Source: Sipunculus nudus
Taxonomy: Eukaryota; Annelida; Sipuncula; Golfingiida; Sipunculidae
Assembly (NCBI GenBank): GCA_026874595.1
Contig: CM049317.1
Coordinates: forward strand, 51,787,618 to 51,851,617
Length of the DNA stretch: 64,000 bases
Direction of reading: 5' to 3'
The position numbers and the translations under genes are program-made. The notes beneath the pieces were generated by a model. The model searched no databases. It saw only the letters and a program-made list of their open reading frames with translations, and had not been told where the DNA came from. Shown here one piece after another: positions 25,005 to 37,110 of the stretch (the stretch's first letter is position 1; every line of letters begins with the position of its first letter).

Positions 25005-26160
25005 GCCCCACCTGGAGCAAAAAACTCTAATATCTCTATTTGTTTTTGTAAGTGTCCAACAGTGTCTGCCATAATTACAATATGATCTGCATATAACATT
25101 AACTGCAGATTGATACAGTTCTCATTTATATATATACCCTGGCATGATGACATTTTTAGTTCTTCAATTAATTCATTCATAAACATCACAAACATGAACG
25201 GGCTGACCATACAGCCTTGCCGTGTTCCTACCAAGCAGTCAAATGACTCTGTCAGACCATCTGATGTTTAAATACAGGATTTTAAGTTTCTATACATTGT
25301 ACGGAGCACAGCTGCCATTTTTCCATGTAAGCCTATATTCATCAGCCTATACCAAAGAAGACTATGCGATATTCGGTCAAACGCTTTGCTGAAGTCGACA
25401 AATAAACAGTAGCACCGACCTTTTTCTCTTGTAACATACTTCTGCACAACACTGTATAATGAAAATATATGATCTATCGTACTACGATTCTGTCTATATC
25501 CTGCTTGTTCTTCATAAAATTTGTCATTTTCTTCTGCCCATTTGACAAGGCGATTATTTAAAATTCTTGTAAATATTTTTGAAGTAATTACACTCAGTAA
25601 GGATATACCTCTATAATTATTCACGTCCGAATATGACCCTCCTTTATACAATGGTACCAACACAGCATGGCTCCATTTTAATGGAAATGATTCTTTATCA
25701 ATAATACAATTAAACATTTTCTTCAATACCTGAACTAATGAATTGGTGCCATTTTTATACAGTTCAACGACCACACCATCAATGCCAGGTGCTTTACCAC
25801 TTTTTAATGATTTTATACTGTCAACAATTTGAGAAGTTGTTATTTCAGTATTTAGATCATTAGGTACATTTATATTACACAAGTCACAGTTTACATTATG
25901 CTCATTTAAATATTGAGTCACCATTTCAGTTTGTTCTATACACACCGGGTTCTCTTCATTTAGTAATTGTTTAAAATGCTCATACCATTGAATTGGCTTG
26001 ATAACATTTCAACTCTTACTTCCTGTTGAATTTATTTGTTTCACTGTTTTCCAGAACTCTGCAGGATCTTTACTGGATTTTAACAATTTATTATAATTTT
26101 TATCTTCATATAGATACTTCTTTTCCTTAAATAACTCTCTAAAATTCTTCTTTAACCTCA
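24998..26160 (-). pseudogene. LINE reverse transcriptase domain
   Basis: Successive RT blocks are clear: GKAPGIDG, NYRGISLLS, EEQAGYR, CLFVDFSKAFDRI and GTRQGCMVSP. The catalytic YADD box reads YADH (about 25077-25100), so the second catalytic aspartate is lost. In-frame stops interrupt the domain at 25268-25270 (TAA after LKSCI) and near 26010 (TGA before NVIKPIQWYEHF). A one-base shift in a T run near 25015 breaks the frame at its end. Confidence 0.9.
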
Positions 26161-26207
26161 GATACTCATCCAAATCTACTTTATTTCTGTTTTTTTTCTA
26201 TATACTC

Positions 26208-27398
26208 TCAATCTCTATTCTGTTTTAACACATATAATTCTTCATCCCACCAAGGTACTCCTGTAATGTTTTTTGTTACCTTACATTTATTATACATTTG
26301 ACCAGCACTTGTACACAAAATACTTTCTAACATAGCTACCGCTTGGTCAATTTCACCATTTTCTAATCTTACATATACATCATTTATTTCTTCAATAGTT
26401 TCAGGTTTGTGTAAGTTTTGTTTAAATTCCTCTTTATATTCATCAGACCAATAAACCCGAATATACGTATGCACAGTTGAAGTTATCTCACCAATATCCT
26501 TTACATTAGAATACATAGCATTAATTGTGACTTTAACTGGCATATGATCTGATTCAACTGTAGCCACTTCAGGTAATAAAATTTCAAAGTCGGGTTCATA
26601 ATCAAATAGTTCAGTTGACATTACACAGTAGTCCACTACACTACAGTGATTTTCTGATATATATGTAAATTCATCATTTTTATCACCAGCGGTTCTCCCA
26701 TTCAATATATGACAATTAATAATTTTACACAGTTCTATCATATTCAAACCAAACCGGTTTATTTCCTGGTCTTTGTTCTTTCTAGGTTTACAGAAGTAAT
26801 CACTTGTATATGCATCATAAAGTGGAACATATGATGTGTCATCATTAATAATATAATCAATTATATCACCTGTTCTGGCATTTAAATCACCCACAAGCAT
26901 GATATACAAGTCATTATTGTATTCCATTAAGACATCACAAATTTCACTTTGCAATAATAACATACCATCATGTTCACCATAATGATCATAAATCTTTGAT
27001 CCTTCAGGCTGCAAGTAAACACAACAAAACAAAACATGTTTATCAAATGTAAAGTATTCCTTGTCAAACAATAGAAACATAGCAAACTTACAATTTACTC
27101 TTAATTGCTTGACACCACTACTTATTCTGTCTTTAATATACACAACAACTCCTACTGCTGCTCTTCCATGTTTACTCAGTCTGGTTGCTGTCTTTGCAAA
27201 ACAAGTATGATCTGGTAACCAGTTTACAAGTTTATCTACATTTTCTATCCAAGTCTCGACAAAACAAATTATTTCAAAATTACTCACATAATTTACAAAC
27301 TCTACATTCCTTAGATTGCGGGATAGTCCATTAATATTCCAGCATAGTATATCATACTTCACAAGCCTTCTCCCTGTATCTGGACCATGGCCCACTCC
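26208..27398 (-). pseudogene. LINE endonuclease domain
   Basis: About 396 open codons. The N-terminal ILCWNINGL, FVETWI, VGDLNARTGD and SDHMPV stretches are the conserved blocks of exonuclease-endonuclease-phosphatase (APE) domains that nick target DNA. No ATG begins the frame; the first in-frame stop upstream is at 27399-27401, so the true start is lost. A frameshift beside an A-rich run near 26165-26210 separates it from the reverse transcriptase. Confidence 0.88.
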
Positions 27399-27518
27399 CT
27401 ATTCTCTCTCACTGTTCACATCTTGATCTGCTGCTTCCTCTGCCTGGCTTGCTGTCTCTGCCTCATCACCCACAAAAACCCGTTTAATAATCGATCATTG
27501 GTAGTCTTTTTTATAATT

Positions 27519-27567
<49 letters not shown>

Positions 27568-27818
27568 AATTTATATGGATATATGAGATGTGATTCTAAT
27601 TCAAACAGTACATTGAGGTCGAAGACAAATAAATTGTTTAATTTCTACAATGTTTTAGTAGGTGTCCGTCGACCATATCCGATACGCTTGCCCGAGGGCA
27701 CTCAACATGTGCCTGTTAAGTGCAGCGTTCCATTTCACTGAGGGAAAAAGGGATTGTGAAAAAATGTAATTTTTGTGTATATTTAACACCTGTAAGAAAT
27801 TATCATAAAATGGAGATT

Positions 27819-27872
<54 letters not shown>

Positions 27873-28614
27873 TATATATATTCTGTGTTGGTAACATCAA
27901 AGAATCATGTGATATAATGTAACATGTCTATCAGTGTGTTGGTATCCATTAGTGGGTATCCATGAATGTGGCCGGTCGCGTGGTGCTGTATCATTATGCA
28001 AATGAACCTAAAAATAAAGGGTACGGTAGTGTGAACACTGCACTGAATCGTCCAGTGCAAATGACTTGAGTCAAGGAGGCGGATCGACGATCTATCAAAC
28101 AGAAGAATCACTCAGGTAATTTGACTTTTTCTTATCCACATTTCATTTTTATAATACATATTAACATCATAGGGATTTAAGACACATTTGAAAATATAAT
28201 CTCACAGGTTTTGACGGTATACGGGAGAATGTCTTCATTCTGTATATATTGTTCAGTTCGCGAAGGTCCCATTCTGGAGCCCCACCCCTTCGGTGTCCGA
28301 AATATGGACGAGGTAACATTCCACATAGAAAACATACCTGACCTCGTGTTCATATACCAAATTATTCACGTTCGTGTTAAAGTACTTCTTATGCTATCCA
28401 CTACCATATCAACGGCTTGGAGTCGAGTGGCCATTTCTTCGGCGATGTATAAATGCTAGTTTAGCATAGAATTGCAATGTATAAATTTTTATTATAGCAT
28501 ATTTTAGCAAGGATGTACCTTGTTCGCGTCCAGTGTAAATGATCAAAAGACTACTTACTGAGGTATGAACATTAAAGTTTACAACGTTCAGATAAAGTTG
28601 CATTTCAGAATAGT

Positions 28615-28649
<35 letters not shown>

Positions 28650-28826
28650 CCGGAGATGAAAAATATAAATTGACCGTATAAAAATTTATGCACAATCCTA
28701 AGGATGATAAAGAAAAACATAAATAAAAAAATAAAATAATACCAAAAATATTAGTAAAATCAGCCCTTACTCTTTAACACACACACTTCCTCTTTGTGCC
28801 TAGGTTATATCTACTCGATCGATAGA

Positions 28827-28877
<51 letters not shown>

Positions 28878-29100
28878 GATGACGTCAGGGGACCGTCCCT
28901 GGTACATCACCGCTGAGTTACCAATGTGTCTGGACATGCGCGGTCAGTCACCCTGTCCGCCGTGACGACACGGGACCCGCACCCGTGTTATTACCATACA
29001 CTGCACGCACACACACACACACACACACACACCATCCATGAAGATTTGTATGCATCAATAAAAGGCAGTAAATAGAACCATCTTGTATATTATTCTTATT
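27399..29100. other. Intergenic, microsatellite-rich
   Basis: Contains (TA)n at 27520-27560 and 27821-27882, the dispersed block at 28255-28355 shared with 20782-20890, (AAT)n at 28618-28649, (CT)n at 28826-28872 and (AC)n at 29007-29032. No exon supported. Confidence 0.5.
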
Positions 29101-29683
29101 ATTGTATCCCCAGACAAAGTCGGGGGATACTATGTTTTCATACCGGTCCCGCCGCCGCCGCATATAAATCTTGTTGGCGCGATAACCCAAAAAATATTTC
29201 ACGGAACTTTACCAAACTTGGTATATGTATAGATATGGGTAAGAGGACGACGCCTATTTAAAATGAGGTCACGACCTTTACTTGGAGAGTGTCCTTGACC
29301 TTGAATAGGTCCAATTTTGGGGAAAATCACACAAATTCTTAAATATCTCAAGTAAGCTTGCATGGACTGGTCCAAAAATCAAGGTGACCTAAGATCTTGG
29401 ATAGCCTTGTGAAATACCGGAAACTGGTGGCGCCACCTATTATCCTTTTCTTGTTTTTACGCCTTTTAATACCCCATAATTGCCACTTGACAGCACTGTA
29501 AGCATTATAAGTCAAAAACTAATGGACAGATTTCTTTCATATTATGCACATGTAGAGAGATGGGTTATGGGATGAGGTCTATTTACATTTGGGTCATGAC
29601 CTTTACCATGAGAGTGGCCTTGACCTTTAATATGTCCATATTTGGTGAAAATCACACACTAGTCTCTTACACAGACACACGGT

Positions 29684-29703
29684 GGCGCTCCGCAAGCGCC
29701 TAG
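29684..29703 (+). other. Hairpin ending in CTAG
   Basis: GGCGCT-CCGCA-AGCGCC forms a 6-bp stem with a 5-nt loop, overlapping CTAG by one base. It may be the 3' end of a 0.6-kb element starting at 29101. The spacing is shorter than usual for Helitrons, so this is tentative. Confidence 0.35.
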
Positions 29704-29709
29704 TGGGTC

Positions 29710-30390
29710 TGTAAACGGAGACCATTTTGGGCCTGGGAGAGTTTTGAGCCAAATGAATTATATTATATGATATTAAGATACAACAAAATAATAATGTATG
29801 ATTTTCATTTTGTTTTTGTTTTTATTTTTGCATTAGATAAAATTTTTATGTATTTTACAACAAATTATTATTCAAATGTGGTTCCTTTACTGCTAAATGT
29901 GACATGTGTAGCTTCCTGATAACCTTGAATGTTTAAAGACTAATTCATTAAAACAACACATTTACTGAAAATATAAAAAAATAATGCAGTTCAATCAAAG
30001 GTAGTATATATGCTTTTCCGACTTTTGATATAAAGATACGTGCAATCAACAGTAATCAGTATGACCAAATATACAAGCGTTGTGTTCAACAAATATCATG
30101 TGCTTATTTAAAAAACACTAAATCAGAGAAAAAAACCCTGTTATGTTATAGTCATGCTGAGTATACAAATAAACTTTCTCAGATTTTTATTTCATTGTTT
30201 TATCATTGCAAGCATTTCATGAATACATTCTATTGATATCTCTATTTTTAACAAGACATAATAATCATACAATATAACCATATCCAATTATTTTCTGTAA
30301 TGCATATGAACTTTAATATCATCTCTTACCATTTGAAAGGTCTTAAACTCTGAATGAGTTTTAATAAATCTGCTGGCAGAGCTTGGCAGT
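29710..30390. other. AT-rich, nothing recognised
   Basis: No exon, hairpin or repeat identified by eye. Confidence 0.4.
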
Positions 30391-30394
30391 GTTG

Positions 30395-31085
30395 TTGAAT
30401 TTCAGTCTGGACTTGGACTCAAGTTCACTTTTTAAGGACTTGGACTTGGATGCGAGGGTCCTGAACTTGGACATCTACTTAGACTCGCAGGTATAAGGAC
30501 ACAAGAAATCAGCCAGAGTCCATCTCAAGCAGAAGCGGATTGAGGGGGGTCCAGAAGTCAGGACCCCCCTGCCCTTTTTTTCATACCTCGCAACCTGTTT
30601 TGAGGGTTTCAGACAACATTTTGTGGCGTGGATCCCCCTTTTACCGGGCCTCGGGACCTTATTTTGACTGTTGAGTCCAATGAAAAAGAAAACTCACATA
30701 TTATGTTATGATTGTGCACATGGGTTAACTAATAATTGAGTATTATAAAAAATAAGACAAAACATACCAAGATTTAGCTCTATATCAGGAGTAAAATGCA
30801 ATTAAACATTCAAATAAAGCGCACTTAAAAATTAATAAATTTGCATGATTATCTCAAATATCCTTTTCCAGGTTCTTTTAATAAGAAAATTTGTGTCAAA
30901 CTTGACTAGTGTTCCAAATGGCTTGGACTCAATGATGATGGACTTGGACTCATGTTCAAAATGACTGGGACTTGAAGAAGGTGTACTTGGACTTAAACCT
31001 TAAGGACTCAGATTTGGACCTGGACTCGAGTGACCGGGTTTCTGACTTGCACTTGGACTTGGATGGGGAGGACTCAACTACATCA
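30395..31085 (+). repeat. GGACTY minisatellite element, copy 1
   Basis: Two clusters of the hexamer GGACTT/GGACTC, at 30395-30530 and 30900-31080, flank an AT-rich middle. The same two-cluster layout and similar middle occur at 60741-61190, so it is a dispersed element and not local slippage. A hairpin GGGGGGTCC...GGACCCCCC lies at 30545-30575. Confidence 0.65.
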
Positions 31086-33950
31086 CTGGAACATGAACCT
31101 TCATGGTAGAAAATGCAAATCATCTTCCCTAAAAGATAAACTTGTCAGTTTATATCAAAAGGATACAGAAATACACAAGACTGAAGCAGATCAAAGGCAA
31201 CAGCCTGGCATGTGTCAGCTTATCTACTTATTACTCTATATCAGGTGCTTTATTTAAAAAAAACCCATGTTTTTATGGTTAAAGCACAAACTTGATTGAA
31301 CTATAATGTAAAGTTACATAGACCTGGTATGGACTCTTTGTTTTTAAGCAAGTCTGGTCTTTATTATTGGTTTCTCCTTTACTTTGATTTTCTATATTTG
31401 AATTAGTATTTTTGTTGGACCTTGTGGACTTTCATAAGTATCTATTTTACCACAGAAGAAGATCTGTGCTTGTTTCCATGTTTTATTAAGGATTTGTTAT
31501 ATGTATTAACATTATATAGATATCTATAAACAATGTAGTTATTCACATGACATGAATAGAATGATCATATGTCTAAGTGTCCGCATGCATAGTATTTGAC
31601 CACGGTCTGGATAAATTTGCAGTCATATACATGTAATTGGCACCATGTAAATGCTGTCCTGAAACAATTTTCTCCTTTACGTATAGTGATCTTAATTCCT
31701 TTTTTTCTGCAAAACTACCGGACTTTTTATTTCCACATGTTGTGGGTTAAGTAGGAATTTGAATTTATTTTTAACATGAAATCCACATTGAAAATTTATT
31801 AGTGTGCAAATCAAGGTTATTTGGTTTCTGCTTTAACTTTCACCTCCAAAAATACAAGTAATTTATTTACTAAATGCAGCAGACCTATACCTTAATACAT
31901 AAATCACATAGATTAACTCGGAGCATGCATGTATTCACCTATTTTCATTACCCGGGGAGGGAGTGTAGGACATCCAATCTACCCCTAAGCATACACCCCT
32001 ATAGAGACAGTGGGCTTTATTTTGTTATGGACATAAGTTTGCTTCTTCAGTATCTTTCTGGAACTAAAACTTTAAATTTATAACTGCACCAGTCCCAAAA
32101 TTATTAGTAGTACAACAGCATGTTCTTTATTTACAGCAGAACATAATATAGTGATCAGCTGTTGAGATGTACCCTGATATATATGGGAGCATGTCAGTTG
32201 CAAAATAAAACCCAGTTTGAGTTAAACAGGTTTTTTTACAAGTTATTCCTCAGAATTGGTTTATAACTAATTTCTATTATTCAGAGTGATGTGCTTTGTA
32301 CATGCAACTCAACATGAGTTAAAGTGCAAGTGGCAAATGAGTGTAAATAGCTTCTTTTAGACAGGGATGATGTGGTCAGAGCCACTTGGCTCAGCTACCT
32401 TTGTTCACAAAAAGTGTGCTCAACTTCTTTTGACCAATTCAAAAGAAGCTAATCTTTAAAAAAATATTCTAATATGCTGGGCAAAAATCTGGAGTATATA
32501 TCCTGGGTAAATTTAGGTAAAATACTTTTAACCCAGGTTTTACCCACTGGATTGGGTAAAATAGGTTTTACCTTGGTCAAATTTTTTAAGCAACCCTGAA
32601 TATACTACTGCTTATTGCCCACACATCAAACATGGCGTGTCAGGTGACTTTCCATTTCAAACAATAATCCCCACTACACCAAGTATATGTATATTTAATA
32701 TCCTTAGGTATCACCGAGAGATCAAAACTATCAAAAGACATGGATATTACTGTAAATGCAATAAATTAAGTGAGCCTTTCAATGCTGGTTGACTGGCTTT
32801 GATTCAGTTAATTATTCGATGCATTGTTACATGCAGCCCTTATACATACTGATAGTCATATGTAAGAGAGAACATGTAGACAAATGTTCATGGAAGCAAT
32901 GAAAGGTACTGACACTAGGCTGAACCTCAACTGATCTTTAATACTGAATTAACATATATCATAAACATTGCTAATATATTGCATTTTCCATCAAGAAACA
33001 TTTCTGACCAAAAAGGATAAACAGAAATGCTGCAACAGTGAATGCAGTTTTATCAAGCCCATGCTAATAAATCTTTAGCATTATAGCATTTAACCGATGA
33101 CATTATGCATATACATGTTAAACTGCAGTGCAACATTCCATATCTGAGCACACCTCAATTTCCAACTGGAGAGGATTAAATACACACAAGCTAGTAATAC
33201 ACAGGGTAGCTGGTATTTTTACAAAGATGTAACTGAACTGCGAGCATTAATGCCATATCTTTTCATATTAAAATTTAAGACAGATTATCTTTTTAAGATA
33301 TCTATGACTCACCCTTTTGGTCCTCAGACTTGTCTCTGAGTTAAAATGTTATTCAAAGTGGACCAGTGACAATTGATATCTGTTTGACTTTTTTTAACCA
33401 CTGAAAATCCAATTTAACATTGAACAAAGGTCTCCCCTTCATAAAACACAGTTGGACAAACTCTAACTTGATCAATTATTTTTATTTGCTGCAACAAAGT
33501 TCCATCATCTGTCTTTTAAAGTAACATGTCTTCATTTTTATTCAAGTATATTATGTGATAAAGAATATTAGATGAAATTTTTTGCACAAATGACTTTCAG
33601 ATAATATGTTTAAAATATCATCATAGTTATCCCTATGTGCTTTCAGATATTTCTATTTTGTGTAAAAACTCTAATTCAGAAAATGTTTGAATACTTAATA
33701 CTATAAAGAATACACGCAATGTTCATATATGATGATGACAGCCAGTTTTGCCTTTCCATAAGATAAAAGTGTAAATTTGAACATAATGCAATAATATATT
33801 ATCATAAATTTACCTTTTGTGCACTTTGATATATGACACCAGATTGGATATGTTCCGATTGCAGTTTTTCTTTTTATAAATTTAATCAGTTGGCCTTTCT
33901 ACCATGAATGATATTTTACGTGAACCATGCTTCTTTATATTATATTATTT
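31086..33950. other. AT-rich intergenic
   Basis: No gene supported. At 32490-32595 there are alternating GGGTAAA and TTTACCC motifs ending AAGCAACCCTG, possibly a fragment of a DNA transposon end. Confidence 0.4.
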
Positions 33951-34098
33951 TAGAAAGTAATTAATTACTTTTCAAAAGTAATTGTAATTTAATCATTACT
34001 TTGTGAAATTGAAGTCATTTGTAATTGTAATTGGGATTTTTGAAGTAATTGTTATTGTAATGATTACTTTTCAATGTAATTGGCCCCAACCCTGAATA
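33950..34098. mobile_element. hAT-like MITE end
   Basis: GTAATTGTAATT-rich sequence ends in GGCCCCAACCCTG, whose reverse complement CAGGGTTGGGGCC resembles hAT termini. Only one end is seen. Confidence 0.4.
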
Positions 34099-34985
34099 AG
34101 GTTATGGCATGATACTTGGAATGTATATTACACATAGTATGACATATTAGTTAAAATATATGAATATTTGTGTTGAATGTCATTAAGCACCAGGTCATAT
34201 AATGAAATAATACATTCATCCTGTTACAGCATGACACTTTACCAACAGAATATATACTGGTATACATACAAACATGCCTATATAAATATGTATATATATA
34301 TTTATATATTTATATAATGGATCTAAGACCCAGTAAAGTAACACCCGTTGAACATATTTATACAGAACATGACACTCTAAAAATATATAATGGTATAATA
34401 TAAAACAGGATTATGCTTGAAATCTATAATGATTTGGGGTAAAATATGATAAATTTTGCTCTTTCTAAGTGTTTGGTTTTGGGAGAATGCTGTCCCACAA
34501 ATTGTGACAAACCTCAAGCAATGGGCATTTTGTTAGCTAAAAAAAACACTTCATGACTTACCCTGACGACAAGCTTTGAGCTGAGGGGCACACCGACAGA
34601 CTTTCTGTTTAACTTTAGGTTTGACATGTATGCATATCCCTCTTCGTGTCCTTTATCCATAAAGCTGACATTATGCTTCCGTAATAATTAGCAGTTGTAT
34701 TAACAATATGTGTCTTTTGTTCCTTCATCATGAAGCCAGATAGTAAAAAGATCCCGATGAAGTACTCGTCAGCTGACAGCCAGCCCCATGTGCGCTTGTT
34801 TATTGACAGAGCCAAGCAGGGGCTTTCCCGGGATTGGCCAATGAGAACATTCAGTGAATCTGGTCAATCAGCGAAGGCCTTTCATTCCCCATCCACAGGC
34901 TCAATCGGAGCCTGTGGAAGAGGCTAAATCACACACCTCCTATGATACCTCCAGTGTTGATAGCCATATGGATTTCAAACGTGAC
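34099..34985. other. Intergenic
   Basis: AT-rich to 34500, then moderately GC-rich around 34730-34925, where overlapping ORFs lie on both strands. None has recognisable motifs. Confidence 0.35.
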
Positions 34986-34989
34986 TTAC

Positions 34990-35530
34990 GTATGGCCCAC
35001 CACTAAAGTAAGAACCCTATAGGTTCTAGGGTCATGAGGTCAAAGGTCAAGGTCACTGGATTTGCATCTTAAAAAATACTGTGGATGCATTTTAAGCCAA
35101 GCTTTTCATCACAGGTCTTCCATTTTGAATATATAGCTCACTTGCCAATAGTGGATGATCCATATCAGTTTTGGGGTCACAAGGTCAAAGGTCAAGGTCA
35201 CAGGAGCCATCTTTAAAAAGATAGTGGATGCATTTTCAGCCAAAAATTTCATCTCAGACCTTTCATCTCACACACATGGTTCACCTGCCATTAGAGGAAG
35301 ACCCCTATCAATGTTGAGGTCACAAGGTCAAAGGTGAAGTTCACAGGAGCCATCTGTCCAAAAATTAGTTTCTGGATGATAATTCTTGCTTTTATTGATG
35401 TATGGATTTCAAACTTGACTTGTATATGATCCATTGAAAAAGCAAGACCCCAATTGATTTTGGGGTCATGAGGTCAAAGGTCAAGGTAACAGGACCAACA
35501 TCTTCAAAAAGATTGTGGATTGATAGATGG
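34990..35530 (+). repeat. GGTCA-rich minisatellite, about 145-bp period
   Basis: Four degenerate units each carry AGGTCAAAGGTCA or a one-base variant, at 35037, 35182, 35335 and 35471, next to GGATGCATTTT or GGTCACAGGA phrases. This tandem core sits just before a Helitron-like 3' end, the typical HINE order. Confidence 0.75.
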
Positions 35531-35627
35531 AAGAAACAATAATTGCTTGCCAAGTGTCAGTATATGCTGCTAAAAATAGGGGCCTATTCTTAAAGGGGGG
35601 GGGGCGTACTATGTCTGGAGATACTCT

Positions 35628-35655
35628 GGCACCTGCGGTGCCAAGAAATGTCTAG
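35628..35655 (+). other. Helitron-like 3' end
   Basis: GGCACC-TGC-GGTGCC hairpin (35628-35642), nine bases, then CTAG at 35652-35655 followed by TTATTATT. The hairpin-spacer-CTRR arrangement matches Helitron 3' termini well. An imperfect GTCTGGAGATAC at 35613-35624 lies before it. Confidence 0.6.
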
Positions 35656-35774
35656 TTATTATTATTATTATCTCAAAATCAGATGTAAGCGGTATGTATG
35701 CGAGTGTGAAAGGGATGTGACCTGGTGCAATGCGCTTGTATCTGGCCCCTTAAACGAAAGGTTCTAGTTATAGT

Positions 35775-36460
35775 GGGGACCGTCCGTATTCCACATGAGT
35801 GACGTAAGTGGAAATCCCCTCTAGCGGACGGTGACCTGCATACCCACTCACGTCGCCTCCCCCACCTCACAGTGACTGCCCATGACACATTACGCTTCCC
35901 GCTCTGCAGGTAAACAGACGCGTTTGTTTTACACTCTCCCTACACCATGGACCACCCAAACAAAAAGAAGAAGAAAAAAGTCACGTTGGTCCGCCTCCCA
36001 GAGGTCATCGGGATCCTACCAGAAGATGACAAAGCACAAAAGAGACGAGACCACCACGAGGTCCTGAGCTGGACAGCGGACCGTCTCAGGCAGGATAAAT
36101 CCACCAGCACAGCATCAACCCGCCCCTCTTCCCGAATCAAAGAAGACGGCTGAGACACACAGGCTATGGACAGACCCAGCGTGCTACTTTGTCCTCCTCT
36201 CTTCTTCCATTAACACACGCCATACTCACATTCACCAACGTGCACTCAGACACGCATTCCTGTCCATCACATCCACCCAACCCGCCTCTCACATCACCTG
36301 ACCTCATCCTCACCTTCTCATTGGCCGGTCCCCTGAAAGGGACCAGCCAACAGCCAATTAGAGAGCGGTATGAAATTTTCGGTCTCCCATAAGCTTAACT
36401 ACAGGGGACCAAAACACGAAGGGGATTTCCCATTTTTTACGACGTCATCGGACCGTCCCC
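35775..36460 (+). mobile_element. Possible inverted-repeat element with a small ORF
   Basis: GGGGACCGTCCG...TGACGT...GGAAATCCCCT on the left is mirrored on the right (GGGGATTTCCC...GACGTCATCGGACCGTCCCC, about 36421-36460). Arms are imperfect. Inside is a start codon in good context at 35947. Confidence 0.35.
35947..36153 (+). CDS. Small lysine-rich ORF, unknown
   Basis: 68 codons from ACACCATGG (favourable start context) to TGA. The peptide begins MDHPNKKKKKKVTLVRLPEV and is highly charged, like a nuclear-localisation stretch. No family is recognised. It lies between imperfect inverted repeats, so it may be a relic of a mobile element protein. Overlapping frames are also open, which lowers confidence. 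Confidence 0.2.
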   Translation: MDHPNKKKKKKVTLVRLPEVIGILPEDDKAQKRRDHHEVLSWTADRLRQDKSTSTASTRPSSRIKEDG

Positions 36461-36608
36461 TGTACATTACAAATGGGGGACCGGGACCGAGACCAAAACG
36501 GACCATACTTAAAAAACAACAAACATCACTACTGGGGCCTATTTTTGAAGGAGGGGGGTTAATGTCTGGGGATACTATGGCATCTGCGATACAAAGAAAT
36601 ATGTCTAG

Positions 36609-37110
36609 TTATTATTATTAGTAGTTGTAGTATTAGTATTAGTATTTTTTTATTATATTTATTTCTTATTCTTTCCAATCCTCATCCCCCTTGTAATATT
36701 ATCTTAACTTACAGTTATATGAAAGGAGCCATCGGCTGTCCGCCCCTCGAAAGGACATCCGCTTGCCTGAGCACCTTCCAGTATACTAAAATGGTCCGCG
36801 TCTGACCGTTCGTCCGTCCTTCCATCCGTCCGTCGGACCGTCCGTCACGCGCCATTCTTTTACCAAATAGGCCTATCTCTTAGACCTTTTCATTTTCTCA
36901 AAAAAAAAATGTAATTGATAAAAATTTTTCTAGCAAAAAATAGATGGACAGGAGGGGATAAAACGGACTATAATAATACATTTTATGTTAACATTTTCAA
37001 AATTCTCCGTTCACACCGAAACATAAGGTTTCGGCATATTTATAAACATTGATATATCAAGTTTTAAAAGCGATTCACAAATCACAGACGCTGAAATCGG
37101 GTAAGAATAC
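36609..37110. other. Intergenic
   Basis: TAT/AGT low complexity, then GTCCGTCC-rich sequence at 36800-36850. No gene seen. Confidence 0.4.

Larger units (their letters stand above)
23622..27398 (-). mobile_element. APE-type non-LTR retrotransposon (LINE), dead
   Basis: Read on the - strand: apurinic endonuclease domain, reverse transcriptase, C-terminal Cys/His region, then a 3' end GGGCCAGAGGCC...ACAGTAAATATT and an (ATT)n tail at 23625-23659. A microsatellite tail and no poly-A is typical of CR1/L2/Jockey-like lineages, but the clade is not settled. There is no ORF1 upstream, so the 5' end is truncated. The body carries two nonsense codons, at least two frameshifts and a damaged catalytic motif. 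Confidence 0.9.
29101..36608 (+). mobile_element. Composite Helitron/Helentron-like (HINE) region
   Basis: The left end has a 27-nt palindrome (29104-29130, GTATCCCC...GGGGATAC). The first 12 bases, GTATCCCCAGAC, recur as an exact inverted copy at 36564-36575. That copy is followed by a decayed hairpin and CTAG at 36605-36608 before a T-rich target. A second, better 3' end lies at 35628-35655. Subterminal inverted repeats plus a 3' hairpin and CTAG are features of Helentron-type elements and their non-autonomous HINEs. No Rep/helicase gene is present. The 7.5-kb span probably contains nested or several elements, including minisatellites, rather than one intact unit. Confidence 0.5.

Noticed and set aside
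27387-27593. LINE ORF1 (gag-like) upstream of the endonuclease
   Set aside because: On the - strand this stretch has stops and runs into a TA tract. No nucleocapsid or coiled-coil signature was seen.
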